Notes: generated by a model from the letters alone, not told the origin. Counted from the stretch's first letter, positions 34,634-43,811 are shown. The stretch is 64,000 bases of DNA from Streptomyces sp. NBC_01551 (GCF_026339935.1 NZ_JAPEPX010000001.1:2881001-2945000), one strand, 5' to 3'. Numbers and translations are program-made.

Positions 34634-35695
34634 TTACGCGTCCGGGCGGACTACCGCCTTGATCGGCATGGAGCCCGCGCCCGCGATCGTGACGTTGCGG
34701 CCCGGGCGGGGGGCGTGGATCATCGCGCCGTCGCCGATGTACATGCCGACGTGGGTGGCGTCGTCGAAGTAGATGATGAGGTCGCCCGGCCGCATGTCCT
34801 TGACCGCGACCTTCGTCATCCGCAGCTGCTCCTGCGAGGTGCGCGGGATGCGCCGGCCGCCCGCGAGCCAGGCCTGGGACGTCAGGCCCGAGCAGTCGAA
34901 CGAGTCCGGGCCCTCCGCGCCCCACACGTACGGCTTGCCGATCTGCGCCGTGGCGTACTGGACGGCCCGCTTCCCCGCGTCCGTCGCGGAGCCGCCCACC
35001 CCCTTCAACGCGCCCGACGACAGCCACGCCGTCTGCGCCTTGTACTGGGCCTGCTGCTCCAGCTGGATCAGCCGGGCCTTCTCCTCGGCCTCCAGCTTGC
35101 TCTCCAGCTCCTCAGCCGCCTTGATCTTCTCCTCGACGCGCTTCTTCGAGGCCTCCTGCTTCAGGCGGTTGGCCTCCAGCTTGCGCCACTGCTCGCTCGC
35201 GTCCTTCGCGTACCGCGCCAGGTCGTCCTGCGTCCGGTTCAGGTCCGACAGCAGGTCCGTCGTCGCCTTCTCGCCCTGCCGCAGCCGGTCCGCCCCGTCC
35301 AGGAACTGCGTCGGGCTGCCGCTGAGCGCCAGTTGGGCGCCCGGCGGCAGGCCGCCCGAGCGGTACTGGGCACGGGCCGCCGCGCCCGCCCGGTTCTTGA
35401 GCGACTTGATCTTGTCCTCGCCGGCCGCGATCTGCTTCGCGATCTCGACGATCTTCTGGGACTGCGCCTTCGCCTCGCCCTCCGCGAGGTTGTACGCGTC
35501 CGTGGCCGTGCCGGCCTCGCGGTAGAGGTTCTCGATGTCCTTGCGGACCTGTTCGAGGGATTTCGCGCCCGGTTCAGGGGTCGGGGCGGCGAACGCCGTG
35601 CCCGTCGCGAGCCCGGGGGCGGCCAGTATCGCCATCGCGCACAGCAGGGTGAGAGCGGAGCCGCCCCGCCACCGCGATCGCTTCTCGGTCCCCAT
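34634..35695 (-). CDS. Secreted NlpC/P60 peptidoglycan endopeptidase (RipA-like)
   Basis: 353 residues: a signal peptide ending around TAFAAP, a long coiled-coil region (~45-220, e.g. LEQVRKDIENLYREAG, KLEAEEKARLIQLEQQAQ) and an NlpC/P60 domain. The catalytic Cys is in DSFDCSGLTSQAW, the His in ATHVGMYIGDG and the third residue in MIHAPRPG. It cleaves D-Glu to diamino-acid bonds in stem peptides and serves septation or germination; the coiled coil probably restrains activity. The start at 35695 has GGGGGGA at the right distance. No ydaO riboswitch is seen upstream. Confidence 0.9.
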   Translation of the reverse strand: MGTEKRSRWRGGSALTLLCAMAILAAPGLATGTAFAAPTPEPGAKSLEQVRKDIENLYREAGTATDAYNLAEGEAKAQSQKIVEIAKQIAAGEDKIKSLKNRAGAAARAQYRSGGLPPGAQLALSGSPTQFLDGADRLRQGEKATTDLLSDLNRTQDDLARYAKDASEQWRKLEANRLKQEASKKRVEEKIKAAEELESKLEAEEKARLIQLEQQAQYKAQTAWLSSGALKGVGGSATDAGKRAVQYATAQIGKPYVWGAEGPDSFDCSGLTSQAWLAGGRRIPRTSQEQLRMTKVAVKDMRPGDLIIYFDDATHVGMYIGDGAMIHAPRPGRNVTIAGAGSMPIKAVVRPDA

Positions 35696-35928
35696 GGTCC
35701 CCCCAGGCGCCCGTGTCAGATCCCGCATCAGATCTGACTATTCATCAGTAACTTGCTACCGCCTTCGGGATGGTGCCACGAGTCGGTGAATTCCAACACC
35801 CTTGTGCGGCTCTTTCCGATCATGTACGCCCATGCCGCGCCCACCCCGCACGACTCAACGGACGACTCACACCACCGGTTCCCCACCGTCACGCTTTCGG
35901 CCGCCCGGCAGAAGAGGACGGCCGGCGC

Positions 35929-36747
35929 TCATCCCGCCGGGCGCAGCGCGTCCCAGCGGACCGTCAGCTCCCCCTGCCTCCACCGCACCGGGCCGTCCGC
36001 CAGCGGCCAGTCGGCGGACAGGGCCCGCGCCGTGCGGATCCAGCGCTGCCGCGCCCCGTACGAGGCGTAGGGCGCGGCCGCCGCCCACGCCCGGTCGAAG
36101 TCCCGCAGGAACGCGTGCACCGGCTCGCCCGGCACGTTCCGGTGGATCAGCGCCTTCGGGAGGCGCTCCGCGAGGTCCGAGGGGCGCTCCAGGGAGCCCA
36201 GCCTGGTCGCGAAGGTGACCGTGCGCGCCCCCTCGGGCCCCAGTGCGACCCATACGTGCCGCCGCCCGATCTCGTCGCAGGTGCCCTCGACCAGCAGTCC
36301 CTCCGGCGCCAGGCGTGCGCACAGCCGCGCCCAGACCTCCTCGACCTGCTGCTCGTCGTACTGGCGCAGGACGTTCGCCGCGCGGATCAGCGCCGGGCGG
36401 ACCCCGTCCTCCAGCGGGACCTCGAAGCCGCCGTGCCGGAAGCAGAGGCCCTCCCGCTCGTACGGCTTCGCCCCCGCGACCCGGGCCGGCTCGATCTCGA
36501 TGCCGACGACCCGTACCCGGGGCGCCGCCTCCCGCAGCCGGGCCAGCAGCTCGACCGCCGTCCAGGGAGCGGCCCCGTACCCGAGGTCCACCGCGACGGG
36601 GGCCTCGGCGCGGCGCAGCGCCGCCCCGTGGGTCGCGGCGATCCAGCGGTCCATCCGGCGCAACCGGTTCGGGTTCGTCGTCCCGCGCGTCACCGTGCCC
36701 ACGGGGCGGCCGGGGCGGCTCGGGGGCGGGGTGGTGCGGGAGGCCAT
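35929..36747 (-). CDS. Class I SAM-dependent methyltransferase, substrate unknown
   Basis: 272 residues from the ATG at 36747. Motif I is VAVDLGYGAAPWTAVELLARL and motif post-I is VVGIEIEPARVAGAK. The region ANVLRQYDEQQVEEVW and RLAPEGLLVEGTCDEIGR resemble a family of actinobacterial methyltransferases beside mshA. TACCCT lies 6 nt before the ATG, so the message may be leaderless. A longer frame to 36900 has no ribosome site. The gene is divergent from mshA; a link to mycothiol is positional only. Confidence 0.78.
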   Translation of the reverse strand: MASRTTPPPSRPGRPVGTVTRGTTNPNRLRRMDRWIAATHGAALRRAEAPVAVDLGYGAAPWTAVELLARLREAAPRVRVVGIEIEPARVAGAKPYEREGLCFRHGGFEVPLEDGVRPALIRAANVLRQYDEQQVEEVWARLCARLAPEGLLVEGTCDEIGRRHVWVALGPEGARTVTFATRLGSLERPSDLAERLPKALIHRNVPGEPVHAFLRDFDRAWAAAAPYASYGARQRWIRTARALSADWPLADGPVRWRQGELTVRWDALRPAG

Positions 36748-36903
36748 GAGCCGAGGGTAAGCGGAGCGGCCTCGCCGGATAAAAATCCGGCAAACCAGGG
36801 AGCAAATCCGGGGGCCCCGGAATGCGGGGCACGGCCATTCGGGTTGCACTGCTTGGAGGGCGCCGAAAGCGCTCTTCTCGGCATGCCCGCCATGCCCCAC
36901 GCC

Positions 36904-36947
36904 GTACCCGTAGTGCCCGCCGTACCCGTAGTGCCCGCCGTACCCGT
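36904..36947. repeat. 18-nt tandem repeat upstream of mshA
   Basis: GTACCCGTAGTGCCCGCC occurs at 36904 and 36922, then a partial copy at 36940. It lies in the 250-nt region between the methyltransferase and mshA starts. Confidence 0.75.
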
Positions 36948-37000
36948 CCGTCCCCCGTCACGCCGCCGTCATGCCCGTCCGAGCGAGAGGAACTGCTCCC

Positions 37001-38383
37001 TTGAGCCAGTACGTGTCCCGCCTCGGTGGCAGCCTCAGCGGCAGGATCGCCGCCGCCCGCGCCACCCGGCACGACCCGCCGAGGCTCCGCCTCCCGGCCG
37101 TCGGCCACCACCGCAAGCCGCGCCGCGTCGCCATGCTCAGCGTGCACACCTCACCGCTGCACCAGCCCGGCACCGGCGACGCCGGCGGGATGAACGTGTA
37201 CATCGTGGAGCTCGCCAAGCGGCTCGCCGCGATCAACATCGAGGTCGAGATCTTCACCCGGGCCACCGAGGGCGGGCTCGCGCCCGTCGTCGAGCTGGCC
37301 CCGGGGGTCCTCGTACGGCACGTGGACGCGGGCCCGTACGAGGGACTCGCCAAGGAGGAGCTCCCGGCGCAGCTGTGCGCCTTCACCCACGGCGTGATGC
37401 AGGCCTGGGCCGGGCACCGCCCCGGCTACTACGACCTCGTCCACTCCCACTACTGGCTCTCCGGCCACGTCGGCTGGCTCGCCGCCGAGCGGTGGGGCGT
37501 CCCGCTGGTGCACGCCATGCACACCATGGCGAAGGTCAAGAACGCGGCGCTGGCCGAGGGCGACACGCCGGAGCCCGCCGCCCGGGTCATCGGCGAGACC
37601 CAGATCGTCGCCGCCTCGAACCGGCTCATCGCGAACACCGCCGAGGAGGCGGAGGAGCTCGTACGGCACTACGAGGCCGACCCCGCGAAGGTGGCCGTCG
37701 TCCACCCCGGCGTGAACCTCGACCGCTTCACCGTCGGCGACGGCCGCGCGGCGGCCCGCGCCCGGCTGGGGCTGCCGCAGGAGGCGGTGATCCCGCTGTT
37801 CGCCGGCCGGATCCAGCCGCTGAAGGCCCCCGACATCCTGCTGCGGGCGGTCGCCGAGCTCGTCGACCGGGACCCGTCGCTGCGCCACCGGCTGTTCGTG
37901 CCCGTCGTCGGCGGGCCCAGCGGCAGCGGCCTCGCCAAGCCGGAGGGGCTGCAGAAGCTCGCCGCGAAGCTGGGCATCGCCGACCTGGTCCACTTCCACC
38001 CGCCGGTGGCCCAGGACCGGCTGGCCGACTGGTTCCGGGCGGCGTCCGTGCTGGTCATGCCCTCGTACAGCGAGTCGTTCGGGCTGGTGGCGATCGAGGC
38101 GCAGGCGACCGGTACGCCGGTGCTCGCGGCGGAGGTCGGCGGGCTGCCGGTGGCCGTCAACGACGGGGTGACGGGGATCCTCGTACCCGGGCACGACCCG
38201 GTGGACTACGCGCGGGAGCTGCGGCGCTTCGTGGACGACCCCGGGCTCGCGGAGCGGATGGGCGGCGAGGCGGCCCGGCACGCGCAGTTCTTCGGCTGGG
38301 ACACGGCGGCGAGCGGCACGGCGGACGTGTACACCGCTGCCATGCATGATCATCGCCGTCGCGTACGCTCCCACCATGGCTGA
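37001..38383 (+). CDS. mshA: D-inositol-3-phosphate glycosyltransferase (mycothiol synthesis, step 1)
   Basis: 460 residues, GT4 fold. The N-terminal domain has [31 protein letters not shown] (split: [18 protein letters not shown] is diagnostic of MshA). The C-terminal domain has [17 protein letters not shown] and the E-x7-E sugar-nucleotide motif [21 protein letters not shown]. It joins UDP-GlcNAc to inositol-3-phosphate, starting the major low-molecular-weight thiol of actinobacteria. I favour the TTG at 37001 because GAGAGGAA lies ~9 nt upstream; the ATG at 36971 has none. The stop overlaps the YbjN gene by 8 nt. Confidence 0.93.
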   Translation: MSQYVSRLGGSLSGRIAAARATRHDPPRLRLPAVGHHRKPRRVAMLSVHTSPLHQPGTGDAGGMNVYIVELAKRLAAINIEVEIFTRATEGGLAPVVELAPGVLVRHVDAGPYEGLAKEELPAQLCAFTHGVMQAWAGHRPGYYDLVHSHYWLSGHVGWLAAERWGVPLVHAMHTMAKVKNAALAEGDTPEPAARVIGETQIVAASNRLIANTAEEAEELVRHYEADPAKVAVVHPGVNLDRFTVGDGRAAARARLGLPQEAVIPLFAGRIQPLKAPDILLRAVAELVDRDPSLRHRLFVPVVGGPSGSGLAKPEGLQKLAAKLGIADLVHFHPPVAQDRLADWFRAASVLVMPSYSESFGLVAIEAQATGTPVLAAEVGGLPVAVNDGVTGILVPGHDPVDYARELRRFVDDPGLAERMGGEAARHAQFFGWDTAASGTADVYTAAMHDHRRRVRSHHG

Positions 38384-38897
38384 CATGGCTGACGTTGACC
38401 CCGCCGGCACCGCCGACGCCGCCGCGATCGTCGAGGGCACCCTGACCGAGGCCGCACTGGCGTGGGAGAGCCCGTCCGCGGGCTCCTACGTGGTCCAGCT
38501 CCCCGGCACCCGCAAGCTGAGCACCACCTGCTCGCTCCGGATCGGCAAGCACTCCCTGTCGGTCAACGCCTTCGTCATCCGCCGCCCCGACGAGAACGAG
38601 GCGGGAGTGCACCGCTGGCTGCTGGAGCGCAACCTCAAGCTGTACGGGATGGCCTACGCGGTCGACGGCCTCGGCGACGTCTACCTGACGGCCCGCCTCC
38701 CGCTCTCGGTGATCACCCCGGAGGACCTGGACCGGCTGCTCGGCACCGTCCTGGAGGCGGCGGACGGGGCTTTCAACACGCTGCTGGAGCTGGGCTTCGC
38801 GGGGGCGATCAAGCGGGAGTACGACTGGCGCGTCTCCCGCGGCGAGCCCACGCACAACCTGGCCGCCTTCAAGCACCTCACCCAGCCGTCCCGCTGA
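38376..38897 (+). CDS. YbjN-domain protein
   Basis: 173 residues. A YbjN-like fold is suggested by [48 protein letters not shown] (read in parts) and [32 protein letters not shown]. This resembles type III secretion chaperones in shape. The domain is common next to mshA in Streptomyces; its role is not known. The ATG at 38376 overlaps the mshA stop (ATGGCTGA). TACGCT 6 nt upstream may give it a separate leaderless promoter. Confidence 0.82.
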   Translation: MADMADVDPAGTADAAAIVEGTLTEAALAWESPSAGSYVVQLPGTRKLSTTCSLRIGKHSLSVNAFVIRRPDENEAGVHRWLLERNLKLYGMAYAVDGLGDVYLTARLPLSVITPEDLDRLLGTVLEAADGAFNTLLELGFAGAIKREYDWRVSRGEPTHNLAAFKHLTQPSR

Positions 38898-39147
38898 CCC
38901 GGCTGCGCCCGCCGGTTCCGCGAGCCTCGGCGCGGGAGGCAACCGGGGCGGTGCCGGGTGCGTCTCGTTGGGCGGGACGGACGCGGCTCCGCCGTGAGCT
39001 TTGTCATCCCATCAGGCCGATTTTCCCCCGCGATAACGGCATATGACCGAGGCCACCGCCCGAGCCGCCATTCCGCTCCCCCCGTACCGCCCGCTAGGGT
39101 CGGGCGGAATGAGCGCACCCTCGGGGGGAGGGAAGGAACCGGAAACG

Positions 39148-40434
39148 ATGCCCGTACCCGTACCGCGGCAGAGGGAGACCCCCGCCACGGAGAGCGGTCA
39201 GGCCGTTCTGTCGGCGATCGCCACCGCCCGGCCGGCGACGCACACCGCCGCCGCACCCCAGGCGCTCACCCTGCTCGTGATCGAGGACGACCCCGCGGGC
39301 GGTCTCACCGTCCCCGAGATCCTCGACGCCGACGGTCACCGCATCCGGCTCCGCAGCGCCCGCAACCTCACCGAGGCCGCGCGGCTGCTCACGCCCGACG
39401 TGCACTGCATCCTGCTCGACCTGTCGCTCCCGGACGCGGGTCCCCGCAACGGCGCCGTCGACCAGTTCACGGTCCTGCGCCAGGTCCTGCGGATCGCGCC
39501 GGGCCACGCCGTGCTCGTGCTCACCGCCGAGGACGACGCCGAGCGCGCTGCCGAGGCCGTGCAGATCGGCGCCCAGGACTTCCTCTTCCGCGACGAGCTC
39601 GACGGCCGGCTGCTCAGCCGCGCCATCCGCTACGCGGTGGAGAGAAAACGGGCCGACATCGCCCAGTACAAGCTTGCAGAATCGAAACTGCGCGCCCAGG
39701 AGAACGCCCGCCTGGAGCGCGGCCTGCTCCCCAACCCGCTCCTCGAAGGCTCCGACCTCCGCTTCGCCGCCCGCTACCGCCCCGGCCGCAGCCGGGCCCT
39801 GCTCGGCGGGGACTTCTACGACACCGTCCGCACCCCCGACGGCACCGTCCACGCGATGATCGGCGACGTCTGCGGCCACGGCCCCGATGAGGCGGCCCTC
39901 GGCGTCGAGCTCCGCATCGCCTGGCGCGCGCTCACCCTCGCCGGCCTCTGCGGCGACGAGCTCCTCGCCACCCTCCAGGAGGTCCTGGAGGTGGAGCGCC
40001 CCTGCGACGAGATCTTCGCGACGCTGTGCACCGTCGACATCGCCCCCGACGGGCGCCGCGCCGGCCTGTGCCTGGCCGGCCATCCGGCGCCGCTGATATC
40101 CCGGCCCGGCCGCCCCGCCCGGCTGCTCCCCTACGAGAACAGCGGCCCGGCGCTCGGCCTGCTGCCCCGGGCCCGCTGGCCGCGCCGCCAGGTCGAGCTG
40201 GGCGGCAGCTGGAGCCTGATGCTCTACACCGACGGCCTGATCGAGGGCCGCATCGGCCAGGGCAAGGAGCGCCTCGGGCAGGACGGCATGGTCGAGATGA
40301 TCAACCGCCACCTGGACCGCGGGCTGCGCGGCGAGGACCTGCTGGAGGCGTCCGTCACCGAGGCGCGCCGCCTCAACGGCGGGGAACTCACCGACGACGT
40401 CGCCGTGGTCCTGCTCTCCCGCGCAGAAGGCTGA
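39148..40434 (+). CDS. Response regulator fused to PP2C-type (SpoIIE) Ser/Thr phosphatase
   Basis: 428 residues. The receiver (~40-165) has LLVIEDD and the phosphoacceptor Asp in CILLDLSLPDAG, with LLVLTAEDD-like HAVLVLTAEDD. A coiled coil (KRADIAQYKLAESKLRAQENARLERGLLP) leads to a SpoIIE/PP2C domain with GGDFYDT, MIGDVCGHGPDEAAL, LMLYTDGLIEGR and LTDDVAVVLL, the metal-binding Asp set. Such RsbU-like proteins dephosphorylate anti-anti-sigma factors. No anti-sigma or STAS partner is adjacent. The ATG at 39148 has AAGGA upstream; a leaderless start at 39109 (TAGGGT 8 nt before) is the alternative and would add 13 residues. Confidence 0.87.
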   Translation: MPVPVPRQRETPATESGQAVLSAIATARPATHTAAAPQALTLLVIEDDPAGGLTVPEILDADGHRIRLRSARNLTEAARLLTPDVHCILLDLSLPDAGPRNGAVDQFTVLRQVLRIAPGHAVLVLTAEDDAERAAEAVQIGAQDFLFRDELDGRLLSRAIRYAVERKRADIAQYKLAESKLRAQENARLERGLLPNPLLEGSDLRFAARYRPGRSRALLGGDFYDTVRTPDGTVHAMIGDVCGHGPDEAALGVELRIAWRALTLAGLCGDELLATLQEVLEVERPCDEIFATLCTVDIAPDGRRAGLCLAGHPAPLISRPGRPARLLPYENSGPALGLLPRARWPRRQVELGGSWSLMLYTDGLIEGRIGQGKERLGQDGMVEMINRHLDRGLRGEDLLEASVTEARRLNGGELTDDVAVVLLSRAEG

Positions 40435-40483
40435 GCGGCGAGCGGCCGAGCGACCGGGTCGGCCAGCCGAGCGGCCGGATCCG

Positions 40484-40825
40484 TCAGCGGCCGCCGTTGT
40501 ACGGGCCGTACGGCCCGTCGCTGCTGCTGCCGCCGCTGCGCCGGCCGCCGCCGCCCGAGACCTGCTTGAGCGCGGGCCGCACGTCGACGAGGAACACGAT
40601 GGTGGCGACCAGGCCGATGATCTGCAGGAACAGCATCCCGAGGAAGAAGTCCACGACGGCCGTGATGCCGAGGACGACCAGCCAGAAGGTCTTGGTCTGC
40701 TTGTCGGCGGCGCGGTAGGCGTCCTCGGGCGCGATCGCCGCCAGCACGAAGGCCACGACGGCGAGCGCCAGCATGGCGAACCCGAGCAACGGGAGGACCC
40801 CGTTATCGAACCCGTTCATCAACAT
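40484..40825 (-). CDS. DUF2516-type small membrane protein
   Basis: 113 residues with three predicted helices (LPLLGFAMLALAVVAFVLAAI, FWLVVLGITAVVDFFLGML, IIGLVATIVFLVDVRPAL). A Gly/Ser-rich tail ends PYGPYNGGR. This fits the actinobacterial DUF2516 family; function is unknown. It is downstream of the HbhA-like gene and XRE regulator on the same strand, with ~120 nt to the former. Confidence 0.78.
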   Translation of the reverse strand: MLMNGFDNGVLPLLGFAMLALAVVAFVLAAIAPEDAYRAADKQTKTFWLVVLGITAVVDFFLGMLFLQIIGLVATIVFLVDVRPALKQVSGGGGRRSGGSSSDGPYGPYNGGR

Positions 40826-40944
40826 CGCTTCGACCGCCTTCTCACGCCTCGGATGCCGCCTGTCTCCACGCTACCGGCAGAGCGGCCCGCACAAACAACA
40901 ACGGACCGGACACCTCGCTGGTGCCCGGCCCGTCGTCCCGATAT

Positions 40945-41538
40945 TCAGCTCTCGTCGCCCGGTGTGGCGGCGGCGGGCACCTCGGCCTTCTTCGCGGTGC
41001 TCTTGCGCGCGGTCGTCTTCCGAGCGGCGGGCTTCTCCTCGGCCGAAGCCGAAGCCTCGGCGGGCGCGGCCTCGGACTCGGGCTCCGCAGCGGCGGCGGC
41101 CGGCTCCGGCTCGACGACCGAGGCGATGTCGACGATCTCCTCGGAGATCTCGCCGCGCCAGGCACGCACGGCCTGCTCACCGTGCTCGGCGACCTTGTCG
41201 TAGGTCTCCTTGGCGCGCACGGCGTACTCGGCGGCCACGCCGACCCCGCGCAGCGCCAGGTCCTGAGCGGTCTCGCCGAGCTTCTTCGGGTCGATCGCGC
41301 CGAGGACCTCGGTGACCTTGGCGGTGACGGCCTCCTGGGCCTCCTTCGCCTTCTCCTGCACGATCTTCGGGTCGGTGTTCTTCACGGCCTCGATCCGCGC
41401 GGGGGCCTCGGCGCGGAGCTGCTCGATGAGCGCGGGCACCTTCTTGGCCTGCTGCACGGCCAGGTCGGCGGTGCCGGCGGCGAAGTAGAGGGGGGTCGGG
41501 TCGGTGAGGGTCTTCTTCAGGTCATCGGCGATGGCCAT
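40945..41538 (-). CDS. Heparin-binding hemagglutinin-like (HbhA-type) coiled-coil protein
   Basis: 197 residues: a helical body with heptad pattern (YFAAGTADLAVQQAKKVPAL, KIVQEKAKEAQEAVTAKVTEVLG), an acidic Ala/Glu linker and a Lys/Arg/Ala-rich tail (KPAARKTTARKSTAKKAEV). This body-plus-basic-tail plan is that of mycobacterial HbhA. The tail may bind polyanions such as DNA or teichoic acids. No signal peptide is seen. The ATG at 41538 has GGGAGGACC upstream. It follows the XRE regulator by 23 nt, so they are likely one operon, as in many actinobacteria. Confidence 0.8.
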   Translation of the reverse strand: MAIADDLKKTLTDPTPLYFAAGTADLAVQQAKKVPALIEQLRAEAPARIEAVKNTDPKIVQEKAKEAQEAVTAKVTEVLGAIDPKKLGETAQDLALRGVGVAAEYAVRAKETYDKVAEHGEQAVRAWRGEISEEIVDIASVVEPEPAAAAAEPESEAAPAEASASAEEKPAARKTTARKSTAKKAEVPAAATPGDES

Positions 41539-41561
41539 GTGCTGGTCCTCCCGGATCACAG

Positions 41562-41978
41562 TCAGTTCGTGTGGGGCATCGCGCCGCGCGCCGCGTCCTG
41601 CGTCGCGCCGTGCGCTTCGTCGTCTGCCGCGTCGTGCGCGTTCTCTTTGCGGAACGAGTCGTAGATCTGGAGCAGCACCTGCTTCTGCCGCTCGTTGATG
41701 GACGGGTCGGCGAGGATGACGGCCCGCGTCTCCACCTCGTCGGGGTCCCGCTCGTCGAGGATCCCGGCCTGCACGTACAGCGTCTCCGCGGAGATCCGCA
41801 GCGCCTTGGCCAGCTGCTGGAGGATGTCCGCGCTCGGCTTGCGCAGCCCGCGCTCGATCTGGCTCAGGTACGGGTTCGACACCCCCGCGGCCTCGGCGAG
41901 CTGACGCAGCGACAGCTGCGCTTGCCGCCGCTGCTCGCGCAGGTATTCGCCGAGATTGCCGACGTTGAGCGATGCCAT
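41562..41978 (-). CDS. XRE-family transcriptional regulator
   Basis: 138 residues. An N-terminal helix-turn-helix (LGEYLREQRRQAQLSLRQLAEAAGVSNPYLSQIERGLRKPS, ~7-50) is followed by a small helical domain (LAKALRISAETLYVQAGIL). A Gln/His/Ala-rich tail has no fixed structure. It starts at 41978, 29 nt from a perfect inverted repeat that is probably its own operator. It heads an operon with the HbhA-like gene. Confidence 0.88.
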   Translation of the reverse strand: MASLNVGNLGEYLREQRRQAQLSLRQLAEAAGVSNPYLSQIERGLRKPSADILQQLAKALRISAETLYVQAGILDERDPDEVETRAVILADPSINERQKQVLLQIYDSFRKENAHDAADDEAHGATQDAARGAMPHTN

Positions 41979-42007
41979 GCGCCGATCCTGCCGCACCCCG
42001 CTAACTA

Positions 42008-42027
42008 TTGCAAGCAGCCGCTTGCAA
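42008..42027. promoter_or_regulatory. Perfect 8-bp inverted repeat upstream of the XRE gene
   Basis: TTGCAAGC-AGCC-GCTTGCAA lies 30-49 nt before the XRE start codon, in the usual place for an autoregulatory operator. TTGCAA is also the half-site of Nur boxes, but spacing differs. Confidence 0.6.
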
Positions 42028-42061
42028 CATCTCCCACTCTGCGTGGTGCCGTTTCAGCCGT

Positions 42062-42950
42062 TCAGCCGAATCGCCCGCCGGCCGGCCAGACCCGCCGCAG
42101 GGCGGGTTCCACGAGGTCCGCCAGCATCATGCCGTCAACGGCGTCGGCCTCGTCCGCGGCGCCCGCCCAGCGCAGCAGGCCCAGAGCCACCTGCGCGTCG
42201 ACGGGGAGGGACGTGTCGCACGCGGCGGCGACCGGGTCCAGCCCGCGCAGCAGCGTGCGTACCAGCACGCCCTCGCCGAACTCCGCCTCCATGGTTTCCG
42301 GCAGCCGGCCCAGCCACGCCAGCAGCGCCACCGCCCGGCGGTGCTCGTACGGCTCCCAGCCGGCCAGCAGCGACCGCAGCCGCTCCACACCCGCCTCGGG
42401 CAGGCGGGCGCAGTCGTGCCCCGATACGCCGGCCAGCTCGGCCGGAGCACCCGCGGTACGCCGCGCGACTCCAGCAGCCCCGCGCCGTGCGGGCCGTGGC
42501 CCGCCTGCCGGAACTGGGGCCGCCCTTCCCGCAGGCCGAGGGCCAGTGCGAAGCGGGTGGAGAAGTGCGCGAGCGTCCTGACCTCCCCGTGCCGGGCCAG
42601 CAGCAGCGCCAGGCCGAGCGGATCGCCGAGTTCGAGGTTGCCGCACCGCCGGCCGCCGTCCCACAGCAGCGCGTCCCCGCCGTGCAGGCTCGCCCGGGCG
42701 AGCAGGAGCCCCTCGGCGTCGCGCAGGGCGAGGGTCAGGCTGCCGAGGCAGCGGCACACGTCGTCGGTGATGTCCCCCCGGGTCGACAGCGCGCGCAACT
42801 CCGCCAGCCCCCGGCCGATTCGACCCGCCCGAGTTCGGGCCGCGCGTCCAGGGGTACGGTCTGCTCCCCGCCCGCGAGTACCTGCACGAGACGGGCGCGG
42901 GCCCATGTCTCGTCGAACCACTCCTCCACCGGATGCCGCACGCCCGACAC
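42062..42950 (-). pseudogene. Frameshifted gene for a hypothetical protein (~295 residues if intact)
   Basis: Coding-like sequence continues through three frames. Frame 1 starts at a GTG (42950): SGVRHPVEEWFDETWARARL ... ARPELGRVES. Near 42808-42812 (a C5 run on the plus strand) it moves to frame 2: GLAELRALSTRGDITDDVCR ... FSTRFALALGLREGRPQF. Near 42440-42460 it moves to frame 3: AELAGVSGHDCARLPEAGVE ... LADLVEPALRRVWPAGGRFG and a stop at 42062. Each part has strong GC3 bias. Two indels in 900 nt mean either a pseudogene or assembly errors. The GTG overlaps the stop of the upstream PrmC-like gene (TAGTG). I do not recognise the family. Confidence 0.65.
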
Positions 42951-43747
42951 TACGGCGCCGTGCCCGGCCCGACTTCCCCGGAGGGCGCCGCCCCGATCAC
43001 CACCGTGGCGTACAGCTCGTCCGAGGTGGCCGTGCGGACCTTCAGGCCCGCCGCCGCGAGGGCGGCGGAGGTGGCCGGGCTCTGGCGTTCGCTCGTCTCG
43101 ATCAGCAGGTGGCCGCCCGGGGCCAGCCAGTGCGCCGCCCCCGCGGCGATCCGGCGGTGCAGGTCCAAGCCGTCCGGGCCGCCGTCCAGCGAGACCAGCG
43201 GCTCGTGGTCGCGGGCCTCCGGCGGCAGCAGCCCGACCTCCCCCGTCGGCACGTACGGGGCGTTGACCACCAGGACGTCCACCCGGCCCCGCAGGGACGC
43301 GGGCAGCGCCCCGTACAGGTCGCCCTCGTGGACCCGTCCCCCGTACGGCGCCACGTTGCGCCGCGCGTACGCCAGAGCCGCCGGGTCGATGTCCGCCGCG
43401 TGGAGCTCGGCCCCGCCGCCCACCCGGTCCGCGACCGCCGCGCCCAGCGCACCCACCCCGCAGCACAGGTCCACGACGACCGCCCCCGCCCGGGGCGTGA
43501 GCGCGGCCGCCTCGTGCGCGAGGAACTCGCTGCGCCGGCGCGGTACGAAGACCCCTTCGCCCACCTCCATGCGCAGCCCGCAGAACTCGGCCCAGCCGAC
43601 GACCATCTCCAGCGGCTCGCCGTCGATCCGGCGGGCCAGCAGCTCCGCCAGATGCCCGTCGTCCGTGGCGGCGGCGACCAGCAGGTCCGCCTCCTCCTCC
43701 GCGAAGACGCAGCCGGCCGCGCGCAGGCGTTCCACCAGTGAAATCAA
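42950..43747 (-). CDS. PrmC/HemK-like methyltransferase, NAPY variant
   Basis: 265 residues. SAM-binding motif I is AVVVDLCCGVGALGAAVADRV. The N-terminal substrate region (GEPLEMVVGWAEFCGLRMEVGEGVFVPRRRSE) follows PrmC/HemK plan. The catalytic N-P-P-Y of glutamine methyltransferases is VLVVNAPYVPTGEV, with Ala in place of the first Pro. So either a release-factor-type Gln methyltransferase paralogue or a related N-methylase is possible. A TTG start at 43747 is supported by GAGGA 8 nt upstream. The downstream frameshifted gene overlaps its stop. Confidence 0.8.
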   Translation of the reverse strand: MISLVERLRAAGCVFAEEEADLLVAAATDDGHLAELLARRIDGEPLEMVVGWAEFCGLRMEVGEGVFVPRRRSEFLAHEAAALTPRAGAVVVDLCCGVGALGAAVADRVGGGAELHAADIDPAALAYARRNVAPYGGRVHEGDLYGALPASLRGRVDVLVVNAPYVPTGEVGLLPPEARDHEPLVSLDGGPDGLDLHRRIAAGAAHWLAPGGHLLIETSERQSPATSAALAAAGLKVRTATSDELYATVVIGAAPSGEVGPGTAP

Positions 43748-43763
43748 AAGCTCGGTCCTCAGG

Positions 43764-43806
43764 TGCTCGGTGATCGTTGCTCGGTGATCAGTGATCGTTG
43801 ATCGGT
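43764..43806. repeat. GCTCGGTGATC direct repeats
   Basis: The 11-mer GCTCGGTGATC occurs at 43765 and 43779, followed by degenerate GTGATC and TTGATCGG units up to the sigma factor stop. It sits between the sigma factor gene and the TTG of the methyltransferase gene on the same strand. Confidence 0.6.
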
Positions 43807-43811
43807 ACGGG

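Noticed and set aside
35696..35928. ydaO-type (c-di-AMP) riboswitch before the NlpC/P60 gene
   Set aside because: Such switches are common before Streptomyces wall hydrolases, but I could not find the conserved core in this stretch.
35770..38349. 859-codon frame overlapping the methyltransferase and mshA
   Set aside because: Arg/Pro-rich shadow frame; mshA in another frame has clear motifs.
40895..40935. Terminator between the HbhA-like gene and the DUF2516 gene
   Set aside because: Only short interrupted complementarity (CCGG-CACC / GGTG-CCGG); not strong enough to call.
42008..42027. Nur box at the TTGCAA palindrome
   Set aside because: Half-sites match, but the spacing between them is longer than the published Nur site; an XRE operator is more likely.
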